Origin: Bacteroidales bacterium
Lineage (GTDB): Bacteria > Bacteroidota > Bacteroidia > Bacteroidales > UBA932
Direction of reading: 5' to 3'
DNA: 54,124 bases
NCBI GenBank assembly: GCA_017443025.1
Contig: JAFSPG010000008.1
Span: 1 to 54,124, forward strand
Shown: one piece after another, positions 25,434-33,573 of the stretch
Layout of the letters: every line of letters begins with the position of its first letter
Position numbering within the stretch: position 1 is the stretch's first letter
Translations under genes and position numbers: made by a program
The notes under the pieces: model-generated
Told to the model about the DNA's origin: nothing
The model's input: the letters and a program-made list of their open reading frames with translations, nothing else
Database searches by the model: none

Positions 25434-25470
25434 AAAAGTGTACCAGATTCTCGTTCAAAAGTATACCAGA
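25434..25470. repeat. Two direct copies of AAAAGTRTACCAGA, possible IS21-family end remnant
   Basis: AAAAGTGTACCAGA at 25434-25447 and AAAAGTATACCAGA at 25457-25470, a 23-bp period. IS21-family ends carry short internal repeats of this general kind, but no transposase gene is present. The rest of the 250-bp gap (25252-25503) shows only the terminator. Confidence 0.35.
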
Positions 25471-25503
25471 AGAGTACGCTTCAAAGTGAATTCATTTAGG
25501 TGG

Positions 25504-26481
25504 CTAAAAAAGAGTATCTTTCGTAAACAATGCCTTGAAATCATCAAGCTGCTTTTCCGCAACACCTAACTCTTTTGCTGAACACTTATCTGCTAACGCC
25601 GCGAAATCCAGGCGCATCAGAAGATCTTTGTTGATCACTCTTTTAGCATCGCTGAACATCAAGGAATGTAGTAGGCGCTGAGCGTGTTCGCCATTGAGAA
25701 TCTTCAAGGTTACGCGTGCTGCCTCTTCTGATTCCATCCCAATAAGATAGCATGTATCATCCAGCATTGCCGGCTTTCCTTCTATGGGAGAAATCATTGA
25801 AAAACAGGCGTGCTTATACAAACCAGAAACGGCTATCTTATACGGCGCAAAGGAATAAGGTCCTATCCCAAAAATAGAAAACCGTGGACGCTTCTTATAA
25901 ATGACGCTTTTGCGACCATCAAGCTCTTTTGAATGTGAGTTTAGATATGCGTACGCTTTGGGGTATTTGATTTTGATATAATCAGTTCTTTCAGACGCGT
26001 TATGTTGCGTTATAATTACATATCTGGAGGCTTCCGCTATATTCTCATCTCCGATATGAGAACTCTTCAAAAGAGGATATATGAGATCGTCTTCTATTTC
26101 AACAATCTCCCCAAGAGCATTAAAATACCTACCGGAAGAATCCTTACGTAACTCCATAACTTTAGAGCAATCATGTTTTACTCCAGACCACCACTCAAAA
26201 GGACAAACTCCATCACAATCTCGAGTCTCATAATAGTCCTCTATGTTAGACACAAACGAATTGTTTGCCCATCCATAGTTATGAAGGTGAGCCAGCGTAT
26301 AGAAGTCATAAACAGAGCAAACAGTTGCAAAGGGGCCACCAAAGTTACACGTCAATAATGAGGCGGATACACTTACATTGAACTCTTTTGTGGCGTTAAT
26401 ATTCCACTGCCTTACATCTGATATGGCAATATGCGCTTTGGGCTGCTCAAATACGATTGTTTCCTTCGAACAACTATTGCG
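25504..26481 (-). pseudogene. C-terminal fragment of a DNA methyltransferase (target-recognition part)
   Basis: The frame is open for about 325 codons from 26481 to the stop at 25504, but has no ATG or GTG near its 5' end; the first usable start is a TTG at 26355. The text resembles the C-terminal region of SAM-dependent DNA methyltransferases: DVRQWNINATKEFNVSV-ASLL, CPFEWWSGVKHDCSKVMEL, GRYFNALGE-VEIEDD-IYPLLKSS, and RPRFSIFGIGPYSFAPYKIAVSGLYK. The catalytic N-terminal domain, with its SAM-binding and NPPY motifs, is absent. Homologous text runs upstream of the TTG right up to the stop codon of the E2-E1-JAB gene, with an 8-bp overlap of frames. This indicates a 5'-truncated gene whose front was replaced, probably by recombination. 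A separately translated recognition subunit is less likely. Confidence 0.7.
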
Positions 26482-28693
26482 CTATTCCACAAATTACTGT
26501 CAGTTTCTTTTTCCCTGTAATAATCATCACGACAGGAAGGCCATCTGGTGCCATATGTTCAGTAAGATGTACAAGAAGTTTCATGTCTAATGAACTTGGC
26601 TTTGTAGGACATCTATCCGGATGTGAGTGCCATTCTCCGACATAGCATATTTGCCCATCAGTCACTTCACGATATTCTTCATACTGCTTTAAAACAGTCT
26701 TATCACCTCGTATGAAATACTCTCGCTCGTTTACACTATTCTCGGCATATATGCTATCAAATATGTATATTTTCTTTCTAGGGATATCAATAGATCCTAT
26801 CAGTACCCCTCCAGTTTCATTTGGTAAGTATTTACTACGTTCGGCCTGAATCTCATTAATCAACCTATCGCAGATATAAACTGAATATCCATTAGTTGAG
26901 AAACGTGTCCAAGAACTTGGGGCTTTGTGATAAAACTTGGTTGTACACGACTCATCATCAATTTGCCATAAGGAGATGCTTGCCTCTTGAGAATGAATTA
27001 TTGAAGGAAGCACCTTGGCAGCAATGGCGGCACACTGAGCCACGTCCGCATTATTGATTTTTACGGATAACTCCCGGCAACTATTCCTCCTGTATCTTAT
27101 TTTAGAGTCTTTCTTGAGGAAAAGATGGTCGTGAAGTTCAGGAGTTTCATTAATCATTCTGTAATATTCCATCTCAAGCAAATCAAGTTTGTGGACTCTT
27201 GCTGTGTCTTCTGCAAGGATTATTAGACTTTTGCCTGACGGGTTCAGGAAAGTGGAGATTCTTCTTGTCTTGATTTTCTTGTCAACGTCTGATGCAAGGA
27301 TGCGTTCTACAGCTATGGAAGTGGAAATGTCGATAATTGCCTTTGAATTTGCGAAAGCTTCAAGGATTTCAGAATCAGACACTGTTTCTTCCGATATTTT
27401 TTTACAAATAGGTTTACACAATGAGTTGTCCCCCAAAAGATTATTCATATCGAAAGCAACGCTCAAAGCCTTGTTGAATCCAATACAGGCACGGTTGAGC
27501 TCGTGCCTTGCCAAATTGTGTGGGCATAATGTATCATCGTCAATGACGATCCATTTGCCAAAACCGGTTCGACATAATAGATTCAATACTTGCGAGCCAA
27601 GAGCCCCTGCTCCAATAAGAGTGTGTAAGCAAGTGTCCTCTATTGCTCCGTTACATTGTGCAGCAAAAGAATGGCTAAAGTCTTCCATACACGACAACAG
27701 TTGAATTGGACGTTCAAGAATATAATTTTTGATAGCTGGGGTAATAGGGTTAACGATGTATCCGGAATTGCCTTTGGTCCATAATCCTGACTTCACAGCC
27801 AGGTCTCTAAGTGTTTCAACGGTGTTGACAAAGAAAGTGTCAACCTTCTCTGCTATCGATGCATTTGAACGTTTCAGAGGGATATCACACAGAAACAGAA
27901 TTGTGACATCCGAGTATGAATCTCCATCGGAAGCGATATCCTGATTGCAAAGGATGTTTGATAGCAAGGAAAATAGAGTGCAGCCATTATTATATTTGAG
28001 GCTGCTATCCAGATTTAATAAAGAAGAAAAATCCCAATTGATATCACCATGGACAACAGGATCAGCAATTATCCGAAGAGAAACATATTTGGTTTTTGCT
28101 TCTTTATCTGAAACAAGTTTGAATAAATGCTTGCCGGAATAATCATTGTATGGCTTGAGGCCGAAGCTTGTAATCTCTTCCTGAAGACTCTCTTTGCTTA
28201 CAACAACAGACTTTGATGTTGATAAGAACGGCTCTAATTCTTGGTCATCTTTGTGGAGCTTCCCTTTGGCTGTAAGGTTAAACCACTCTCTAATTTGGTA
28301 AAGGAACTGGGATGCTGTAAATCTGTGCTTGACTTCATCAAACGAATCTTCTGTAATGCACAACCATACAGGGCGCATCCTGATATTCGTATGTGGAATT
28401 CCTTGCGGAAAGTCAGGCCGCAAAGCATGCACTATGGGAAAGTCGGTTTCTATTTCGTCGAAAACAATGGCAATATCTTCGTATTCTCTAATATCTATTA
28501 CTGGGTATTGAGGCTTGTCAACAGCAATAGTAAGAAATAGGTATTCGGTATTTCCGTGACGCTTTGCTCCTGTGACATTGTAAATCTCAGAATCATAACT
28601 AGCTGCACGTACAAATTCCTTTGCACGTGGAAAGCGTAAATCAGAGATAGCTATATCTTCGTAAGTCGCTAAATCTATTTTGATTTCATCCAT
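26474..28693 (-). CDS. E2-E1-JAB triple-domain ubiquitin-like conjugation protein
   Basis: A 739-residue fusion. Residues about 50-160 look like the prokaryotic E2-like domain of Cap2-type proteins: PVWLCITED with candidate catalytic C112, followed by LYQIREWF and LHKDDQELEP. Residues about 350-570 are an E1/ThiF-type adenylation domain: nucleotide loop GAGALGS (361-367), acidic IDDD (384-387), CPHNLARHEL, and candidate thioester cysteine C539 in RRNSCREL. Residues about 600-739 are a JAB/JAMM isopeptidase: E626 in NETGGVLIG, H689 and H691 in WHSHP, S700 and D703. Conjugation and deconjugation activities are thus in one chain. It is the last gene of a five-gene operon and overlaps the metallo-beta-lactamase gene by 19 bp. 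No ubiquitin-like protein gene is visible. Fusions of this kind linked to MBL-fold genes are known from comparative genomics of bacterial ubiquitin-like systems. Confidence 0.88.
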   Translation of the reverse strand: MDEIKIDLATYEDIAISDLRFPRAKEFVRAASYDSEIYNVTGAKRHGNTEYLFLTIAVDKPQYPVIDIREYEDIAIVFDEIETDFPIVHALRPDFPQGIPHTNIRMRPVWLCITEDSFDEVKHRFTASQFLYQIREWFNLTAKGKLHKDDQELEPFLSTSKSVVVSKESLQEEITSFGLKPYNDYSGKHLFKLVSDKEAKTKYVSLRIIADPVVHGDINWDFSSLLNLDSSLKYNNGCTLFSLLSNILCNQDIASDGDSYSDVTILFLCDIPLKRSNASIAEKVDTFFVNTVETLRDLAVKSGLWTKGNSGYIVNPITPAIKNYILERPIQLLSCMEDFSHSFAAQCNGAIEDTCLHTLIGAGALGSQVLNLLCRTGFGKWIVIDDDTLCPHNLARHELNRACIGFNKALSVAFDMNNLLGDNSLCKPICKKISEETVSDSEILEAFANSKAIIDISTSIAVERILASDVDKKIKTRRISTFLNPSGKSLIILAEDTARVHKLDLLEMEYYRMINETPELHDHLFLKKDSKIRYRRNSCRELSVKINNADVAQCAAIAAKVLPSIIHSQEASISLWQIDDESCTTKFYHKAPSSWTRFSTNGYSVYICDRLINEIQAERSKYLPNETGGVLIGSIDIPRKKIYIFDSIYAENSVNEREYFIRGDKTVLKQYEEYREVTDGQICYVGEWHSHPDRCPTKPSSLDMKLLVHLTEHMAPDGLPVVMIITGKKKLTVICGIAQ

Positions 28694-29820
28694 AAACCTG
28701 CACGCGGAGTGGAACTGCCCAGTATCGTTGTCGTACCCGTATATGAAAGAGCACGTTTAAATGTAATTCCGTCTGAGTCAAATTCATAGACTATAGGCTG
28801 AGGCTTTTTCTCCCCACCATTGATGGCTGTATTCTTGAACCTTTCAGCAGTTACCGTTTTGATGTATTGCTTGCGGGCTTGGAAATGAGGAGGGTTGTTG
28901 TCATTATCTTCTATCTTGTTCGATGATGATACGATGTGAGCTCCTTCATTTGCATATCCCAAAAATTTTGACGCGGAGTCGACGACATCAGGATGATCTT
29001 TTTGGGGCGTGTCGTTGAAGAAAGACCAGGAACAATGATGGGGAGCAAGCAAAATATCCCATTTGAGGGCATCCTCGTTGGATTTTGCTTCAGAGATATC
29101 CATTATATGCTCAAACACATAATGGTCGGCATCTCCACAAATAAATACTCTCGAAACGCGTTGTCCTGAATTTATATTCAACTGCATAACAATGCTGGCA
29201 ATGTTTTCATCTTTATCCGCCCAACTTGTTTGAATGTCGCTCTTTAATGGTGCATGGATGAAAATATTCAATCCAGATAAGTATTTGCCGTTTATCTTGT
29301 AGATGGTTGAGCCTGGGATATAGTGGATACCTTCCTCAATCTTGTCCTCGTCATTGTACCCGATGATATGAATTCTGTTGCCGAGTTTGTCGGCTTTGGC
29401 ATCGCCGGATCGAAATAATCTGAGACGGCGGTTCGCTTCATTCCTGATGGCATTGGCATCATCACACAGATTAAGTTGGAAAACCTTTTGAGTCACCCAA
29501 AGCTCGCCGATTATGATTTCTTCATTTTCCTTGTTGGTGTCACCATAGTCATCAGGATCTCCGTGATAAAAATTGGCATCATATCCAAGGCAGTGGTCCT
29601 CGTGGGGATGAGAGTTGACAAACAAGTCAACAAATGGTTTACCGTTGACTGTTTGAAGTTCTTCCATAAGGTCCTTCTTCACATCGTACACTTCAGTGCC
29701 ATCATCTTTTTTCTCTGGTTTGCGTATCTGGCAATCAAACATTGCAGTGAACCCATCAGTGAGTTTCAGCAAAACATTGTCCCCATTTCCTACAGGGTAA
29801 AACTTTATCTTATGGCTCAT
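28675..29820 (-). CDS. Metallo-beta-lactamase-fold hydrolase of the conjugation operon
   Basis: A 381-residue MBL-superfamily protein. The metal-binding motif is intact: H71-P-H73-E-D75-H76 in NSHPHEDHCLG, then ICGDADH and the late His in LLAPHHCSWS. Such proteins act on phosphodiesters, RNA, DNA or small molecules; the substrate here is unknown. The C-terminal tail after the domain is Ser/Thr/Gly-rich and ends SSTPRAGLWMKSK, and the last six residues are encoded in the overlap with the E2-E1-JAB gene. That tail could be a modification or JAB-processing site (inference). It overlaps the RloB-like gene by 4 bp. Confidence 0.85.
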   Translation of the reverse strand: MSHKIKFYPVGNGDNVLLKLTDGFTAMFDCQIRKPEKKDDGTEVYDVKKDLMEELQTVNGKPFVDLFVNSHPHEDHCLGYDANFYHGDPDDYGDTNKENEEIIIGELWVTQKVFQLNLCDDANAIRNEANRRLRLFRSGDAKADKLGNRIHIIGYNDEDKIEEGIHYIPGSTIYKINGKYLSGLNIFIHAPLKSDIQTSWADKDENIASIVMQLNINSGQRVSRVFICGDADHYVFEHIMDISEAKSNEDALKWDILLAPHHCSWSFFNDTPQKDHPDVVDSASKFLGYANEGAHIVSSSNKIEDNDNNPPHFQARKQYIKTVTAERFKNTAINGGEKKPQPIVYEFDSDGITFKRALSYTGTTTILGSSTPRAGLWMKSK

Positions 29821-30413
29821 ACTTTTTTACTGTTTTTATCTTCTAAGATTTCAATTGCTCTATAAACATTTGTATATGAATGCGTTTCTTTGTCGCACAC
29901 TTTTGCGTTAGCAGTTGCGAAGCTTATCCTATTATCGGCGCAGAGTTCTTGTACCCATTTTTCCTTCTCTAAATATTCAGTGCTTTTCTTGTAAGAGGTA
30001 AGATGCTTTCTCAATGCATCTTCTGCTGATTTCGAATCCCTGAAATAAGAATGGTTGTTCTCAAAATGAAGAAGGAACCAGTATTCAATGGATGGTAAAC
30101 TGCTGCAAATCAAGACGTTTTTCTTGTCTTTGTGCTTCTTAATGAAGGCAGCAAGTCTTTTATTTTCAGCATCATCTCTAACAGAGACATCGGCATCAAA
30201 CACGCAAATTACATATACTCTATTCGACAGCAACTCTTCAACTTTTTTCTGGATTTCTTTGATGCTTGTGTTCCCGAAGAACCTTGGTCGTATAGTACAT
30301 CGATATCCCATTATCTGACGCAGATGCGTGAAATAGAACTGCTCAGTAATACCTTCTCCGACAATATATATACTATCGGTCAGATTTCTGGTTTGTAATT
30401 GACGTTTCGGCAT
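29817..30413 (-). CDS. RloB/AbiLii-like TOPRIM-family protein
   Basis: A 198-residue protein matching the RloB family: an N-terminal VGEGITEQFYF with the acidic E20, a central CVFDADV with D73 and D75, and the family signature LPSIEYWFLLHFE near residues 104-117. The acidic set resembles a TOPRIM-like metal site, so nuclease activity is plausible. RloB partners with RloA ATPases in restriction-linked loci, and the homologous AbiLi/AbiLii pair acts as a phage-defence system. It lies 3 bp after the ATPase gene and overlaps the MBL gene by 4 bp. Confidence 0.85.
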   Translation of the reverse strand: MPKRQLQTRNLTDSIYIVGEGITEQFYFTHLRQIMGYRCTIRPRFFGNTSIKEIQKKVEELLSNRVYVICVFDADVSVRDDAENKRLAAFIKKHKDKKNVLICSSLPSIEYWFLLHFENNHSYFRDSKSAEDALRKHLTSYKKSTEYLEKEKWVQELCADNRISFATANAKVCDKETHSYTNVYRAIEILEDKNSKKV

Positions 30414-30416
30414 AGA

Positions 30417-31706
30417 CTATATATTAGGAATTGCACCAAATTGCCCGAAACGATAGGCCTTCTGTAAGGATGTTATTCGATTGATGCCTTTGAAATCAAT
30501 GAGAGAATATAGCTCCGTAGCACCATTTTCTTTTTTGCTCGTGAACCAAATGCTATCGTTGCGAAGCAAATCATCGGCTTCCAATAAACCATCATAATGT
30601 GTAGTGACAAGCATCTGGGATTCTCCTTTGTGCTTCAGGAAATCCTCCACAATGAATTCAATGAGGGCGGGGTGAAGTGAATCCTCAATCTCATCTATTG
30701 TTATAAAGGAATTGCTTTCTACCGCATGATCGATAACTCCGGAGAGTCCAAAAGTTCTTATTGTTCCATCAGACTGAAGATTTTTGGGTAGTTTGTAGTA
30801 TTCTTTTTCACCGTTCTCGTTTGTGATACAATGCTCAAAATCAACTTTGTTCATAGTGATTGTCTTGTCTCTTTTGAGACGTTCAATCTCTGACACAGGA
30901 ACGCCTTCAGAACTCTTTATGAGTAATGGAATCAATTCATCTGGAACTTTTCTCTCAATTTGCTGGATGTCTATACCTGTTATATTATAATCAGCCCTTT
31001 GCAAGAAATTGAGAATCGCTCCCTTTTTGCTCTCGTCACGAGATATTATGCTTTCGGTATATGCCACATTGTCTTCCAGTCCCATTCGATGTTGGAAGGT
31101 AAAATGAGCTTTAGCCCAGTTCATAACTGTGTCCATTTCCTCTGCACCGACATTTACTTTGTTGTATGCGGCAAAAACAGAGACATTCTGGAGGCAATAT
31201 AACGAAATTTGCTCCTTCGCTGCCTGTACTAGTTTAACTCTCTTGGGATTGAAGGTAATTTGTGATATACCGTCCACGGTAACCCGTTCATAAATAGTGG
31301 CAGGCTGCTGTGACGGATATGTCAGTAATTTCTCGTTCAATACGACATTGTTGCTAACAGTGAGATTGTAAACATATTTTTTCTGGCCGATGTAAAATCC
31401 TATTGAAAACTCTGATGGTTGATTGGGCATCTCACTTGAAAGAAGGAACGGGATAGCTCCGGTAGGTTGATCTTTATTTTCAAGATATTGAAACCAGAAA
31501 TTTCTCAGGAATTCAATTGCAGATACAAGATTTGTCTTTCCAGATGCATTTGCCCCATATACAACGGCTATGCGGAGAATTCTCACCCCTGGCGCGATTT
31601 CTACAACCTGATAGTCTTCGTATTTTTTATCTTTTGTGGCTTCGAAATTAAATACAACTTCGTCTTTGAAAGATAAGAAGTTTTTAATCTTAATGTACTG
31701 TATCAT
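30417..31706 (-). CDS. RloA/AbiLi-like AAA ATPase
   Basis: A 429-residue ATP-binding protein of the ABC/SMC-like AAA_15 group. It starts with IKIKNFLSFKDEVVFNFE, typical of the group. Walker A is GANASGKT (51-58), and the C-terminal block has a signature-like LSGVIDHA and Walker B with SFITIDEIEDSLHPALIEFIVEDFL, followed by the switch region MLVTTHYDGLLEAD. Such ATPases act as sensors or regulators of a partner nuclease. It overlaps the membrane-protein gene by 4 bp and is followed by the RloB-like gene. Confidence 0.88.
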   Translation of the reverse strand: MIQYIKIKNFLSFKDEVVFNFEATKDKKYEDYQVVEIAPGVRILRIAVVYGANASGKTNLVSAIEFLRNFWFQYLENKDQPTGAIPFLLSSEMPNQPSEFSIGFYIGQKKYVYNLTVSNNVVLNEKLLTYPSQQPATIYERVTVDGISQITFNPKRVKLVQAAKEQISLYCLQNVSVFAAYNKVNVGAEEMDTVMNWAKAHFTFQHRMGLEDNVAYTESIISRDESKKGAILNFLQRADYNITGIDIQQIERKVPDELIPLLIKSSEGVPVSEIERLKRDKTITMNKVDFEHCITNENGEKEYYKLPKNLQSDGTIRTFGLSGVIDHAVESNSFITIDEIEDSLHPALIEFIVEDFLKHKGESQMLVTTHYDGLLEADDLLRNDSIWFTSKKENGATELYSLIDFKGINRITSLQKAYRFGQFGAIPNI

Positions 31707-32431
31707 AATTGTTTATTGTTATTTGCGTCCAATGTTTCAAGTAATCTTTCGGCATATCTGAATGCGTGTATCTTTATTATCCTTTCTCTTACGACAAAAC
31801 TTTGAAAGGCGATTTCGCATAACGACAGAGCTAGTCCGAAACTGGAAAAAGGATATGTCATCACACCCAAAATCATAAGAGTAACATATATGGGAATAGC
31901 TAATGCTGCAATCCAGATAGATATACACTTCAATCCATAAATGTTTCGCCACATTCCATAATCTTCGTTCTCACATTTAAGAAGTTGGTGTTCCGCGCCT
32001 CGGGTGTTGGCACGAAGATATTTGGATACGCTGTCATAGATTTCATCACATTTCTCCAAATTTGCCTCTTCATCTGATTTCGTGGGTAAACGAAGATCAG
32101 GCAAAAGGTGCAGAATTACTGAATAATAACGGGTCTTCGTTTGGCAGTCAATAATCGCATTTGTTTGCCTGAGTAGCACACTTGTCGGTTTTCCACCCCA
32201 GGATTTGAACATTTTCTTTTCTTTATCGCGCCCCAACGTTCTGCAAATTGAGGCTAATATATATAGCAGTGCAGAAATGATGATTAATGGGAAAGCGAAA
32301 TCCGTTATAGAGTTTATGCCAGGAACACAGTTAAAGAGAATAGGGAACAATGGAAGCAAGGTGACTATAGCCGGCGTTAATCCTGCTTTCAACTGATAAG
32401 AATCCAATATAACCATACTTTTGTTTTCCAT
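31703..32431 (-). CDS. Four-helix membrane protein heading the defence operon
   Basis: A 242-residue protein. Two hydrophobic segments lie near the N-terminus (AGLTPAIVTLLPLFPILFNC and FAFPLIIISALLYILASI) and two near the C-terminus (CISIWIAALAIPIYVTLMIL and YPFSSFGLALSLCEIAFQSF). They flank a polar helical middle of about 100 residues. This 2+2 layout recalls predicted membrane effectors of bacterial conflict systems (S-4TM or SLATT-like), but I do not recognise a specific family. I chose the ATG at 32431 because the promoter motif at 32448-32455 lies inside any longer frame. It could be the killing effector or a membrane sensor; both are inference. Confidence 0.75.
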   Translation of the reverse strand: MENKSMVILDSYQLKAGLTPAIVTLLPLFPILFNCVPGINSITDFAFPLIIISALLYILASICRTLGRDKEKKMFKSWGGKPTSVLLRQTNAIIDCQTKTRYYSVILHLLPDLRLPTKSDEEANLEKCDEIYDSVSKYLRANTRGAEHQLLKCENEDYGMWRNIYGLKCISIWIAALAIPIYVTLMILGVMTYPFSSFGLALSLCEIAFQSFVVRERIIKIHAFRYAERLLETLDANNNKQL

Positions 32432-32447
32432 ATTTGCAATTTTTCTG

Positions 32448-32455
32448 CAAATATA
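32448..32455 (-). promoter_or_regulatory. -7 promoter motif of the five-gene defence operon
   Basis: Reads TATATTTG on the minus strand, 16 bp before the ATG at 32431, predicting a leader of about 10 nt. It is the only promoter motif found for the operon. Confidence 0.5.
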
Positions 32456-32559
32456 CAAAACTAAATTCAAATATTCGTTATTCGGTTGCAAAAATTCTGT
32501 AATACCAACAGGTCACTCTGAACCATCTCAAAAGTATATTCGTTCATATCAGAAAGGTT

Positions 32560-32935
32560 TTCGCAAAGGTCGGAGCATTTGCCGATATAATCAAAGCGGT
32601 CAAAGCCAGTTCGCTACGCTAAAGCTACGCTCACTCGCTTTGGCTGCGCCCTCCGGGGCACTATCGCGCCCCTCCGAATTCCGCTTATGGCAGCTCCACT
32701 GCGAGACTCTGCCCGCCGCGCCAAGGTGCTTTGGTCAGAGACTCGCGGCCGCTCCACGCCGCGCTTCGCGCATATAAGAGAAAAAGGTCACGGCCAGCAG
32801 TCGGTTGTTCCGCTCGCTGCGCCCCCTCCACAACCGCCAGCTCGCCGTGCTGGTCAGTCCCCCCGACCCCTTGTCCGGGGATGGACAAGCCCCCGGCAGT
32901 GTCTTCCCTTTCCACCACAGCATCCAGCATAATAT
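32560..32935. other. GC-rich block between defence operon and abiE genes, no supported gene
   Basis: This 557-bp gap (32432-32988) is AT-rich at both ends, but about 375 bp in the middle are sharply GC-rich. The block holds short palindromes such as CCCCTTGTCCGGGG and repeated CTCGCTGCG-like strings. Open frames cross it in several phases but none has a convincing start or family text. Its composition matches neither the AT-rich island nor ordinary core genes. I suspect a remnant of a conjugative or mobilisable element end, at low confidence. Confidence 0.4.
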
Positions 32936-32944
32936 CGAAAAAGA

Positions 32945-32975
32945 TTTGTTATTCTAAATATTATTCGTACTTTTG
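32945..32975 (+). promoter_or_regulatory. Complete Bacteroidota promoter for the abiE pair
   Basis: TTTG at 32945-32948 and TACTTTTG at 32968-32975 with a 19-bp spacer, matching TTTG-N19-TAnnTTTG. Confidence 0.75.
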
Positions 32976-33003
32976 TGAACTGAAAGTAATGCGTAGAACT
33001 ACT

Positions 33004-33573
33004 ATGAGTTTACAAAATCGACTTCTCCTGAACCTGTACAAGGATAAAGCAAGTGTTTTCACTATGCAGGGGATTGCCTTGGCTTATGGCCTGGAGCGGG
33101 ACCGGGATATATTGAAGAGCAGGATGAACAGCTATGTCAAGAAGGATGAGATTCTCAATCCCCGGAAAGGAATCTATGCCAAACCGGACTATGATGAAAA
33201 GGAACTTGCCTGCCTGCTCTATACCCCGTCCTACATCTCCCTGGAGTATGTGCTTCAACGTGCCGGAATTATCTTCCAGTACAGCGATGAGATTACCTCC
33301 GTGGGGAATCTGAGCAGGAGCGTTGAAATCGACGGCAAGGTGTACCGGTATCGGAAAATCAAGGGCGAAATCCTGGTTGATACGACAGGCATAATCCGCG
33401 AAGGCAATGTCAATATAGCGTCTCCGGAAAGAGCCTTCCTCGACACTTTATACCTTGACAGCAATTATTATTTCGATAATCCATCCTCCCTGGACAAACA
33501 AAAGGTGCTTTCTCTCCTCCCTATCTATAATAGCAAAACGCTCGAGCAACGTGTTTCAAAAATTCTCGGATAA
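33004..33573 (+). CDS. AbiEi-like antitoxin
   Basis: A 189-residue protein with an N-terminal winged-helix region (about 1-60), in which MQGIALAYGLERDRDILKSRMNSYVKKDEILNPRKGIYAKP resembles AbiEi-type antitoxins. LAC-LYTPSYISLEYVLQRAGI then leads into the C-terminal domain, with ASPERAFLDTLYL near the end. Such proteins repress their own operon and neutralise the AbiEii nucleotidyltransferase (type IV toxin-antitoxin). An in-frame ATG at 32989 is possible but would leave almost no leader after the promoter. It overlaps the toxin gene by one base (TAATG). Confidence 0.82.
   Translation: MSLQNRLLLNLYKDKASVFTMQGIALAYGLERDRDILKSRMNSYVKKDEILNPRKGIYAKPDYDEKELACLLYTPSYISLEYVLQRAGIIFQYSDEITSVGNLSRSVEIDGKVYRYRKIKGEILVDTTGIIREGNVNIASPERAFLDTLYLDSNYYFDNPSSLDKQKVLSLLPIYNSKTLEQRVSKILG

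Noticed and set aside
25504-32431. Type II CBASS system
   Set aside because: An E1/E2 protein and a JAB domain are present, but there is no CD-NTase gene and no CBASS effector. The AbiEii-type nucleotidyltransferases in the window belong to toxin-antitoxin pairs.
25504-32431. Bil-type system with a separate ubiquitin-like protein
   Set aside because: No small beta-grasp protein gene was found in or beside the operon, and E1, E2 and JAB are one chain rather than separate genes.
32685-32930. Short open frames in the GC-rich block as genes
   Set aside because: Overlapping frames occur in several phases on both strands with no promoter, no family match and low-complexity text.
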